A DNA stretch of 8,590 nucleotides from an uncultured Prevotella sp. (GTDB lineage: Bacteria; Bacteroidota; Bacteroidia; Bacteroidales; Bacteroidaceae). Where the stretch lies: positions 1 to 8,590 of the forward strand of contig URDV01000092.1 of NCBI GenBank assembly GCA_900546605.1, written 5' to 3'. Of the stretch, positions 1-5,342 are shown piece after piece. Each line of letters opens with the position of its first letter. Position 1 is the stretch's first letter. Below the pieces are notes generated by a model that saw only the letters and a list, made by a program, of their open reading frames with translations, was not told the DNA's origin and made no database searches. The translations under genes and the position numbers were made by a program.

Positions 1-19
1 CACGACGCTCTTCCGATCT
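1..19 (+). other. Illumina TruSeq adapter remnant (artefact)
   Basis: These 19 bases are identical to the 3' end of the Illumina TruSeq universal/read-1 adapter (ending GCTCTTCCGATCT). They are untrimmed library sequence, not genome, so genomic sequence starts at about base 20 and the contig ends here. The match is from memory of the adapter sequence, but it is exact over the whole stretch. Confidence 0.96.
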
Positions 20-27
20 CACTTTCC

Positions 28-43
28 TTGAATACCTACTTAT
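28..43 (-). repeat. TAAGTAGGTG-type short repeat, copy 1
   Basis: Read on the minus strand this is ATAAGTAGGTATTCAA, which matches the consensus arm ATAAGTAGGTGTTCAA at 15 of 16 positions. It begins 10 bases after the fabD stop codon, in the sense orientation of fabD. Related copies are at 2205-2222 and 3952-3991. The contig ends immediately beyond it, so whether a second, inverted arm follows (as it does after gmk) cannot be seen. It may be a 3'-end or termination element, or a small mobile palindrome. Confidence 0.7.
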
Positions 44-53
44 TAATAGGATT

Positions 54-956
54 TTAGTCGTTTACACCATGTGCTTTGACATTTTCATTGCCTTTGCAAA
101 TTTTGGCAATCATGCCTTGCAATGTTTTGCCAGGGCCACATTCAGTAAAGTCAGTAGCACCATCAGCAACCATATTGTTAACTTCTTTGGTCCATAATAC
201 AGAAGCTGTGAGTTGTGCAATGAGGTTGGCTTTGATTTCCTCGGGGTTAGTGTGAGGCTTGCCATCAACGTTTTGGTAAACGGGGCAAATAGGCTTGTGA
301 AATTCAGTAGTAGCAATAGCTGCCTCTAACTCTTCCTTGGCAGGCTGCATTAAGGGCGAGTGAAAAGCGCCACCTACGGGCAATACGAGTGCACGTTTTG
401 CCCCAGCCTCCTTTAATCGTTGACATGCCACTTCGATGGCTTCAACTTCACCTGAAATGACCAATTGGCCAGGACAGTTATAGTTGGCAGGAACTACCAC
501 TTTGCCAGTTTCTTTGCTAACTTCAGCGCATACCTCTTCAACTTTGTCGTCTGAAAGAGCTATGATTGCAGCCATAGTTCCAGGTTGTGCTTCGCAAGCT
601 TTTTGCATAGCCTTAGCACGTGCGGCAACTAATTTTAAGCCATCTTCAAAGCTGAGGCAACGAGCGGCTGTAAGGGCTGAGAGTTCACCCAAAGAGTGAC
701 CTGCAACCATAGCAGGCTGAAAGTCGCTACCTAAGCATAAGGCACTTACAACGCTATGTAAAAACATAGCAGGCTGTGTAACCTTGGTTTGCTTTAGTTC
801 TTCATCAGTTCCGTTGAACATGATGTCGGTGATGCGAAAGCCGAGAATCTCGTTTGCTTTTTCAAAGAATTGCTTGGCGATAGGGTGCTTTTCGTATAGG
901 TCTTTGCCCATGCCTACGAATTGTGCTCCCTGTCCAGGAAATACAAATGCGTTCAT
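54..956 (-). CDS. fabD: Malonyl-CoA:acyl carrier protein S-malonyltransferase
   Basis: FabD moves the malonyl group from CoA to acyl carrier protein, supplying the extender for type II fatty acid synthesis in the cytosol. The 300-residue product is full length (E. coli FabD is about 309). Visible signatures are the N-terminal FPGQGAQ (residues 6-12, with the oxyanion-hole Gln9), the nucleophile elbow GHSLGE (Ser88), Arg113, which should bind the malonyl carboxylate, the NCPGQLVISG segment (160-169) of the ferredoxin-like subdomain, and catalytic His199 in GAFHSP. The ATG start is directly before the conserved N-terminus. No Shine-Dalgarno precedes it, as is normal in Bacteroidota. The gene stands alone, facing away from the rest of the window, with a perfect -7 box about 120 bases upstream and a repeat element just after its stop. 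Confidence 0.97.
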   Translation of the reverse strand: MNAFVFPGQGAQFVGMGKDLYEKHPIAKQFFEKANEILGFRITDIMFNGTDEELKQTKVTQPAMFLHSVVSALCLGSDFQPAMVAGHSLGELSALTAARCLSFEDGLKLVAARAKAMQKACEAQPGTMAAIIALSDDKVEEVCAEVSKETGKVVVPANYNCPGQLVISGEVEAIEVACQRLKEAGAKRALVLPVGGAFHSPLMQPAKEELEAAIATTEFHKPICPVYQNVDGKPHTNPEEIKANLIAQLTASVLWTKEVNNMVADGATDFTECGPGKTLQGMIAKICKGNENVKAHGVND

Positions 957-1077
957 TGTTGAAATATCTATATTTAGGTTTTTGCTGATTAAATTAGAGA
1001 CTAAAACAGTACTCCTTGAAAAAGTACTTTACGTCAAATTGCTTAAATAAACAAATAGAGTATTGTTTACGTTGATG

Positions 1078-1085
1078 CAAAGGTA
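1078..1085 (-). promoter_or_regulatory. Bacteroidota -7 box upstream of fabD
   Basis: On the minus strand this reads TACCTTTG, a perfect TAnnTTTG -7 element for the primary sigma factor of Bacteroidota. Transcription from it would give fabD a leader of roughly 115 nt. There is no TTTG at the expected 19-21-base spacing upstream, so the -33 half is weak. The leader holds a small hairpin (AGTACT at 1008-1013 pairing with 1023-1028). Confidence 0.55.
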
Positions 1086-1355
1086 CGAAAAATATGTTTA
1101 AGACGATGGTTTTTTGTATTCGATTTGTCAATATGTGGTGGTTTTTTGTGTTTGCTGTTGCGCCTGTGCGCGAATAAACCATCTATCATTATGCGGGAAG
1201 TATGTATTCCCTTCAATTGAAAGTGCCTATCCTTTCAATGGCGTAGGAATATATTGTGGCTATGTAATCGAGGAAGAAGTAATAAAAATGCGCCTGAAAA
1301 TGCGTTTCGGATGTGAAGATAATACCTGCTTACGTGGTAGGAAAAATAAGACGAG

Positions 1356-1630
1356 TTTTCGGAAATATAGACTTATTGTTATTGCGTAATGGTGTGACTT
1401 AATGGCAAAATAAGAGTAGTAAGTAAAGAAAATAAGGGGCGTTATAGAGAATATAGGGGATAAATAGTACTATTTTGTGTAAATAATGTAAACTAATGTG
1501 ATAGCGTGTGTAAAAGACGCGTCTGTTTTATACAGGTATATCTTTTCCTATTGAGCAAGATTATAGTTTGTGATAATAAAAATGCGTTAAAATATTACTT
1601 TTATACCTATATTATTTCCAATAGATATTA
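1356..1630. repeat. Diverged ~270-bp dispersed repeat, copy A
   Basis: This block aligns collinearly with 8233-8499. The first 22 bases match at 21 positions (1356-1377 against 8233-8254). The segment at 1519-1532 matches 8398-8411 at 13 of 14, and the end block at 1602-1630 matches 8471-8499 at 23 of 29. The offset between the copies shifts only from 6877 to 6879 to 6869, so the alignment needs few small indels; the parts in between are more diverged. The block is very AT-rich and neither copy has a shared reading frame, which argues for a non-coding element. A 10-bp perfect palindrome (AGACGCGTCT) lies at 1515-1524 in this copy only. Confidence 0.7.
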
Positions 1631-1679
1631 ATGCTCTTTTTGAAAGATATTATATATCTATTAAAAAGAGTATTAATAT
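1625..1679. repeat. Long imperfect hairpin (26-bp arms)
   Basis: Arms 1625-1650 and 1654-1679 are inverted copies with a 3-base loop. Of 26 positions, 23 are Watson-Crick pairs, two are G-T pairs (G1633 and G1642, allowed in a plus-strand RNA) and one is a mismatch. It sits directly at the right edge of repeat copy A. The right arm has no T-run after it, so a classic terminator is not indicated. It could be a cruciform-forming palindrome or the end of a small mobile element. Confidence 0.75.
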
Positions 1680-1886
1680 AAATTGAAAAGAATACTGATG
1701 TTTATGTAAAATGGCTATATTTCCGGTATCATATTCCCTATGAACAACGCGTTTGTCATTATTTAAAATGTAGGTTCTTTTAATTTGTATAAGTCGTTGA
1801 GAAATTGGGGCTATTGAGTTAATGCTGAGCACAAATCAATCGTGGAGTCATGTTTTTCGATAACTATCAAAATACTTTTGAGTTAT

Positions 1887-1921
1887 TTCCGATAGAAACT
1901 AAAATTTAGGTGCTATCGGAA
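1887..1921. repeat. Perfect 9-bp-arm inverted repeat
   Basis: TTCCGATAG (1887-1895) and CTATCGGAA (1913-1921) are exact inverted copies around a 17-base spacer that itself holds a small palindrome (CTAA-AAT-TTAG). A possible -7 box, TACTTTTG, lies just upstream at 1873-1880 but has no TTTG at the right distance. The layout could be an operator or an RNA hairpin; nothing in the neighbourhood says which. Confidence 0.5.
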
Positions 1922-1967
1922 TAGAGTTTGTGTCTACTTTGTTCTGACGATGTGCCGTGTTGAAAAA

Positions 1968-2105
1968 ATGAGTGGTAAGTGTTCTATCATTTATTCCGCT
2001 AATGGCTACAGTTCAAACCAGAGTGTGTATGTAGTCTTTGAAATGCTACATTCAGTTATGCTGGCAATAAAAGGTTGCAATAGAACTTTGCTAAGCGTGG
2101 AATAA
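1968..2105 (+). CDS. Possible 45-residue small ORF, unrecognised
   Basis: An ATG with an A-rich leader (TTGAAAAAATG), typical of Bacteroidota starts, opens a 45-codon frame ending in TAA. The product begins MSGKCSIIYS and ends LLSVE. It has no motif, signal peptide or clear membrane helix that I recognise. A frame of this length is common by chance in AT-rich DNA, so this is weakly supported. Its 3' end overlaps the -33 region of the promoter at 2087-2117. Confidence 0.12.
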   Translation: MSGKCSIIYSANGYSSNQSVYVVFEMLHSVMLAIKGCNRTLLSVE

Positions 2106-2117
2106 TTGTTACCTTTG
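2087..2117 (+). promoter_or_regulatory. Consensus Bacteroidota promoter within the gap
   Basis: TTTG at 2087-2090 and TACCTTTG at 2110-2117 are separated by exactly 19 bases, matching the TTTG-N19/21-TAnnTTTG consensus of the Bacteroidota primary sigma factor at every defined position. Transcription would start near 2122-2125, pointing toward the small ORF at 2140 and, about 300 bases on, yicC. It is as good as the promoter of the ribosomal protein operon at 4626, which makes the apparently empty region downstream a candidate transcription unit. Confidence 0.7.
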
Positions 2118-2139
2118 CATAATGTAAATTTATAAGAAA

Positions 2140-2211
2140 ATGAAGGCTCATCAGAGGTGTGATTGGCGAACCTTATGGGGCGTAAAGATATTTTCATCTC
2201 TCTTTAAGTAG
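2140..2211 (+). CDS. Candidate 23-residue small protein or small-RNA transcript
   Basis: An ATG lying about 15-18 bases after the predicted start site of the promoter at 2087-2117 opens a 23-codon frame (begins MKAHQRCDWR, ends IFSSLFK). It is basic, with two Trp and one Cys. The upstream TATAAGAAAATG is a normal A-rich Bacteroidota start context. The TAG stop lies inside the TAAGTAGGTG repeat that begins at 2205. I do not recognise the peptide. Alternatives are a short leader peptide for yicC, a small RNA of about 100 nt ending at the repeat, or the decayed start of a lost gene. Confidence 0.25.
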   Translation: MKAHQRCDWRTLWGVKIFSSLFK

Positions 2212-2222
2212 GTGTTCAAAAT
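2205..2222 (+). repeat. TAAGTAGGTG-type short repeat, copy 2
   Basis: TAAGTAGGTGTTCAAAAT matches the copy beginning at 3953 at 17 of 18 positions and the complement of 28-43 nearly as well. No inverted second arm follows within the next 100 bases, so this is a solitary arm. It overlaps the stop codon of the 23-codon frame ending at 2211, echoing the other copies, which lie just after the fabD and gmk stops. Confidence 0.7.
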
Positions 2223-2427
2223 AGTCTAAAGTGTATTGTTCTGTAAAAGATGCATTAGCTTCCTTTATTTCCATTTGTTATGTCTATTCCTATTTCGTTA
2301 TATTATATAGGTGTAGATGCATGGAATGAAGAAACTTGTTAGCATACCATCGGTAATGCACTTTAGCGTGTAAATGAATTTCAGCTTAAGGCTTTCAATA
2401 TTTAACTTGCTAAAATAAACATAGACG

Positions 2428-3306
2428 ATGATTCAGTCAATGACGGGCTTTGGTAAGGCAGATGCCCATTTTAACGGAAAGAAAATACATGTGGAGGTAA
2501 AGTCTCTGAATAGTAAAGCGATGGATTTGAATACGCGTATAGCTCCGCTCTATCGTGAAAAGGAAATGGAGATACGTCAGCTTTTATCAAAGGCCCTGGA
2601 ACGTGGAAAGGTTGATTTTACATTGTGGGTTGAAAAAGATGAAACTTCTGCAGCTGGAACTATTAATCCAGTAATTGTGGCTAATTACGTGTCGCAAATT
2701 CGACAAATTAGTAAGGAGCAGTCGCTGCCTGAGCCTCAGAATGTGTGGGACTTGGTGCTACGTTTGCCTGAAACAACGCAAACTGTTGTGACAGAGGAAC
2801 TCTCGGCTGATGAGTGGCAAGTGGTGTTAGGTGCAGTAAATGAGGCTGTGAATCGTTTGGTGGATTTTCGTAAGCAAGAAGGTGCAGCTCTGTATCTAAA
2901 GTTTACGGAAAAGGTCGACAATATCGAACGCTATTTAGGCGAGATAGAGCCCTACGAAAAAGGCCGTGTTGAAAAAATTCGCCAACGTTTGACTGACAGA
3001 TTGTCTGAACTTAAGGGAGTTGATTATGATAAAAATCGTTTGGAGCAAGAATTAATTTATTATATTGAAAAACTGGATATTAGCGAAGAAAAGCAACGCT
3101 TAGCTAACCACTTGCGTTATTTCCGCGAAACAATGAAAGAGGAAGGACGTGGACAAGGTAAGAAGTTGGGCTTTATTGCTCAAGAAATGGGTCGTGAAAT
3201 CAATACCACAGGATCAAAAAGCAATCAGGCAGAGATGCAGAATATTGTGGTAAAAATGAAAGATGAATTAGAGCAGATAAAGGAACAAGTGCTAAACGTA
3301 ATGTAA
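2428..3306 (+). CDS. yicC: YicC/YloC family endoribonuclease
   Basis: This 292-residue protein has the family architecture and length (E. coli YicC is 287): an N-terminal YicC domain opening with the diagnostic QSMTGFG (residues 3-9), and a C-terminal DUF1732 domain with the conserved GKKL-FIAQEM-REINTTGSKS block (about 244-265). The C-terminus ends in a charged helix (KMKDELEQIKEQV). Family members are RNA endonucleases; E. coli YicC affects stability of the small RNA RyhB. The ATG sits at the conserved start and has no Shine-Dalgarno. gmk follows after 60 bases and nadD after that, probably one transcript; yicC/yloC-gmk proximity also occurs in Bacillus. No clear promoter box lies directly upstream. 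Confidence 0.95.
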   Translation: MIQSMTGFGKADAHFNGKKIHVEVKSLNSKAMDLNTRIAPLYREKEMEIRQLLSKALERGKVDFTLWVEKDETSAAGTINPVIVANYVSQIRQISKEQSLPEPQNVWDLVLRLPETTQTVVTEELSADEWQVVLGAVNEAVNRLVDFRKQEGAALYLKFTEKVDNIERYLGEIEPYEKGRVEKIRQRLTDRLSELKGVDYDKNRLEQELIYYIEKLDISEEKQRLANHLRYFRETMKEEGRGQGKKLGFIAQEMGREINTTGSKSNQAEMQNIVVKMKDELEQIKEQVLNVM

Positions 3307-3366
3307 GGCATGGTATTCGACTCTGTTCTGTGATTGACTTGTAAAACACCCAATTAGCATATATTT

Positions 3367-3933
3367 ATGGCAAAGATTATTATATTTTCTGCCCCATCGG
3401 GTAGTGGTAAAAGTACTATTATTAATTATTTGATGCAGCAGGGGCTGAACTTGCATTTCTCTATTTCGGCTACAAGCCGTGCGCCACGTGGTTCCGAAAA
3501 AGATGGAGTGGAGTATTTCTTTCTTTCGCCCGAAGATTTTAAGCAACGTATAGCTCGAGGAGAATTTCTTGAATATGAAGAAGTTTACAAAGATCGTTTT
3601 TATGGTACGTTAAAATCGCAAGTTGATGCCCAATTAGCTAAAGGAGAAAACGTGGTGTGTGATGTAGATGTGTTGGGCGGACAGAATATAAAAAAGTCTT
3701 ATGGAGATCAAGCCATGAGTCTCTTTATTCAGCCTCCATCAATTGAAGTGTTGCGCAAACGTCTTGAAAGACGTGGGACGGATGCTCCCGAAGTGATAGA
3801 AGATCGCATAGCACGTGCTCAATTTGAACTGTCGTTTGCACCAAAGTTTGATCATGTGGTTGTAAATGATGATTTGCAAACAGCACAACGTGAAGCTTTG
3901 CTGTTGATTCAGAATTTCTTGAATGAAAAATAA
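3367..3933 (+). CDS. gmk: Guanylate kinase
   Basis: Gmk phosphorylates GMP to GDP with ATP, an essential step in guanine nucleotide supply. The 188-residue product is complete. It shows a P-loop APSGSGKST (9-17), the GMP-binding segment SATSRAPRGSEKDGVEYFF (34-52, with Arg38, Arg41 and Tyr50), Glu69 in GEFLEYEE, FYGT (78-81), the CDVDVLGGQNIKK region and the lid-side RLERRGTD. The ATG directly precedes the conserved KIIIFSAPSG strand and has no Shine-Dalgarno. It lies between yicC (60 bases upstream) and nadD (94 bases downstream), and a strong inverted repeat fills the gmk-nadD gap. Confidence 0.97.
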   Translation: MAKIIIFSAPSGSGKSTIINYLMQQGLNLHFSISATSRAPRGSEKDGVEYFFLSPEDFKQRIARGEFLEYEEVYKDRFYGTLKSQVDAQLAKGENVVCDVDVLGGQNIKKSYGDQAMSLFIQPPSIEVLRKRLERRGTDAPEVIEDRIARAQFELSFAPKFDHVVVNDDLQTAQREALLLIQNFLNEK

Positions 3934-3951
3934 CTTGTTGGGAAGGGTGCT

Positions 3952-3991
3952 ATAAGTAGGTGTCCAAAATAAAAATTGAACACCTACTTAT
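3952..3991. repeat. TAAGTAGGTG inverted pair, copy 3 (gmk-nadD spacer)
   Basis: Two copies of the short repeat face each other: left arm 3952-3967 and right arm 3976-3991, with 15 of 16 positions paired and an 8-base A-rich loop. It starts 18 bases after the gmk stop. The RNA would fold into a stable hairpin, but no T-run follows, so it is not a textbook terminator. It may partly stop or process the transcript between gmk and nadD, or be a palindromic mobile repeat inserted there. The solitary arms at 28-43 and 2205-2222 are the same family. Confidence 0.8.
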
Positions 3992-4027
3992 CTCATAGCG
4001 AAAGCGCAACTTGCCTTTTAAAATAGA

Positions 4028-4609
4028 ATGACGGAGAATCCAAAACGAGTGGCCCTGTTTGGAGGGTCATTCAATCCTATACATAATGGCCATGTAGCCT
4101 TAGCACAAGCAGTGCTTGATGCCCACTTGGCTGATGAGGTGTGGTTAATGGTGTCACCCCAAAATCCCTTAAAGCAACAAGCAGACTTGCGCCCCGAGAA
4201 TGTGCGGTTAAGTATAGCACAGCAAGCTTTGCAAAAGCATGAAAATATTAAAGTGAGTAACTTTGAATTTGCTCTACCGCGTCCATCTTATACATGGAAT
4301 ACGCTACAAGCACTTAGCAGAGCATACCCATGTATAACATTTAGCTTGCTCATAGGTGGCGATAATTGGTGCTGCTTTGACAAGTGGGCACATTATGCCG
4401 ATATATTACGCCATTATGACTTAATAGTATATCCGAGGCCTAATAACGAAATAAATACATCAAGTTTGCCACCGCACGTAAGCATGTTGCAAGCACCGCT
4501 TTATCCTTACAGTTCAACCGATGTACGTGCGCGGGTAAAACAAGGGAAAAGCATACACGGCATGGTGCCAGATGTGGTGGAAAAGGCTATAATTAAAGCT
4601 TATTTATAA
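4028..4609 (+). CDS. nadD: Nicotinate-nucleotide adenylyltransferase
   Basis: NadD adenylylates nicotinate mononucleotide to deamido-NAD, the penultimate step of NAD synthesis. The 193-residue product has the nucleotidyltransferase signature GGSFNPIHNGH (12-22), the SYTWNTL segment (87-93), IGGDNWCCFDKW (109-120) and the C-terminal SSTDVR (162-167) followed by GKSIHGMVPD, all characteristic of NadD. The length is typical. The start is the ATG eight residues before the first beta strand and has no Shine-Dalgarno. It probably shares a transcript with yicC and gmk, modulated by the hairpin at 3952-3991. The promoter of the ribosomal protein operon begins 17 bases after its stop. Confidence 0.95.
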   Translation: MTENPKRVALFGGSFNPIHNGHVALAQAVLDAHLADEVWLMVSPQNPLKQQADLRPENVRLSIAQQALQKHENIKVSNFEFALPRPSYTWNTLQALSRAYPCITFSLLIGGDNWCCFDKWAHYADILRHYDLIVYPRPNNEINTSSLPPHVSMLQAPLYPYSSTDVRARVKQGKSIHGMVPDVVEKAIIKAYL

Positions 4610-4625
4610 AAATAGACCACAAAAG

Positions 4626-4657
4626 TTTGTCTGTTTCAATAAAAACCCGTACCTTTG
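4626..4657 (+). promoter_or_regulatory. Promoter of the rpsF-rpsR-rplI operon
   Basis: TTTG (4626-4629) and TACCTTTG (4650-4657) are separated by 20 bases, a full match to the Bacteroidota -33/-7 consensus. It gives rpsF a leader of roughly 40 nt. The leader lacks a CCG-bulge hairpin of the kind that binds bS6:bS18 in many other bacteria. Confidence 0.85.
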
Positions 4658-4703
4658 CGCAGCAATTTTGCAACGAAAACCCTATTAATTCATTAAAATC
4701 ATT

Positions 4704-5048
4704 ATGATGAATCAGTACGAGACCGTTTTCATTATGACTCCCGTTTTGTCTGACCAACAGATGAAGGAAACGGTCGAAAAGTTCAAAGGTATTCTCACCG
4801 CCGCAGGTGCTGAGATTATCAATGAAGAGGAGTGGGGCCTCAAGACGATGGCTTATCCCATTCAGAAAAAGTCCACTGGCTTCTACGAATTCATCGAGTT
4901 TACAGCTGCTCCCGATGTAGTTGCTAAACTTGAAGTTGCTTATCGTCGTGATGAGCGCGTAATTCGCTATCTCACAGTAAAGAACGAGAAGTACGCAGCT
5001 GAATATGCAGCAAAGCGTCGTAACAAGTTTAACAAGAAGGAGGACTAA
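4704..5048 (+). CDS. rpsF: Small ribosomal subunit protein bS6
   Basis: bS6 binds the 30S platform as a partner of bS18. The 114-residue product has the family start NQYETVFIMTPVLSD, the EEWGLKTMAYPIQKKSTGFY central strand region and RRDERVIRYLTVK near the end, with a basic tail (AKRRNKFNKK). Two ATG codons stand in tandem (4704 and 4707); the second matches the usual MNQYETVF start of relatives, so the true start may be 4707. No Shine-Dalgarno precedes it, in contrast to the next two genes. First gene of the operon; rpsR follows after 3 bases, with no ssb or priB gene between them. Confidence 0.96.
   Translation: MMNQYETVFIMTPVLSDQQMKETVEKFKGILTAAGAEIINEEEWGLKTMAYPIQKKSTGFYEFIEFTAAPDVVAKLEVAYRRDERVIRYLTVKNEKYAAEYAAKRRNKFNKKED
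5037..5043 (+). promoter_or_regulatory. Strong Shine-Dalgarno for rpsR
   Basis: AAGGAGG, eight bases before the rpsR ATG and inside the last codons of rpsF, is a full anti-Shine-Dalgarno complement at ideal spacing. Among the nine confident genes of the window only rpsR and rplI have one. Confidence 0.85.
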
Positions 5049-5051
5049 AAA

Positions 5052-5321
5052 ATGGCACAAGCACAATCTGAAATTCGTTATTTGACTCCCCCCACAGTGG
5101 ATGTCAAGAAGAAAAAGTATTGCCGTTTCAAGAAGAGCGGTATCAAGTACATCGACTACAAGGATCCTGAATTCTTGAAGAAGTTCTTGAACGAGCAGGG
5201 TAAGATTCTTCCCCGTCGCATCACTGGTACTTCGTTGAAGTATCAGCGTCGTGTGGCTCAAGCCGTTAAGCGTGCCCGCCACTTGGCTCTCCTTCCCTTC
5301 GTAACCGATTTGATGAAATAA
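5052..5321 (+). CDS. rpsR: Small ribosomal subunit protein bS18
   Basis: bS18 binds 16S rRNA on the 30S platform with bS6, next to the mRNA exit. The 89-residue product contains CRFKKSG (24-30), the DYKDPEFLKKFLNEQGKI helix region (35-52), LPRRITGT (53-60) and the basic helix QRRVAQAVKRARHLALLPF (65-83), all diagnostic. The Bacteroidota-type C-terminus (VTDLMK) is present. The ATG lies 3 bases after the rpsF stop and 8 bases after a strong Shine-Dalgarno. In Bacteroidota ribosomes bS18, with bS6 and bS21, helps form the pocket that hides the 16S anti-Shine-Dalgarno, so this signal could serve feedback control (inference). Confidence 0.96.
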   Translation: MAQAQSEIRYLTPPTVDVKKKKYCRFKKSGIKYIDYKDPEFLKKFLNEQGKILPRRITGTSLKYQRRVAQAVKRARHLALLPFVTDLMK

Positions 5322-5326
5322 TAACA

Positions 5327-5334
5327 GAGGAGGT
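5327..5334 (+). promoter_or_regulatory. Strong Shine-Dalgarno for rplI
   Basis: GAGGAGGT, eight bases before the rplI ATG in the 21-base rpsR-rplI spacer, complements the 16S 3' end extensively at normal spacing. Confidence 0.82.
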
Positions 5335-5342
5335 AATAAGAT

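Larger units (their letters stand above)
957..2427. other. 1.47-kb gene-poor intergenic region
   Basis: No frame here looks like a conventional protein gene: open frames are short, mostly start at non-ATG codons and have no recognisable motifs. The stretch contains the fabD leader and -7 box (to 1085), repeat copy A (1356-1630) ending in a long hairpin (1625-1679), a perfect 9-bp-arm inverted repeat (1887-1921), a consensus promoter (2087-2117) with a 23-codon ORF (2140-2211), and a TAAGTAGGTG element (2205-2222). From 2223 to 2427, which should hold the yicC leader, I see no TAnnTTTG promoter box. Confidence 0.7.

Noticed and set aside
1008..1028. Shine-Dalgarno-like AAGGAG in the fabD leader
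   Set aside because: It is about 60 bases from the fabD ATG and sits in the loop of a small hairpin, so it cannot serve as the fabD ribosome binding site.
1114..1389. 91-codon plus-strand frame in the large gap
   Set aside because: It begins at TTG, is low-complexity and cysteine-rich at the start, runs into repeat copy A and has no promoter or recognised motif. The corresponding frame in copy B is broken by stops.
1356..1630. Insertion sequence
   Set aside because: No transposase frame, no clear terminal inverted repeats and no target duplication are visible in either copy; a non-autonomous element remains possible.
4658..4703. bS6:bS18 autoregulatory leader motif
   Set aside because: The short rpsF leader has only a tiny GCAA/TTGC stem and no CCG bulge; the only CCG-like bases nearby lie in the promoter, upstream of the expected transcript start.
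4593..5282. 229-codon minus-strand frame opposite rpsF and rpsR
   Set aside because: It lies entirely antisense to two unmistakable ribosomal protein genes and its product has no recognisable domain; it is a shadow of their codon use.
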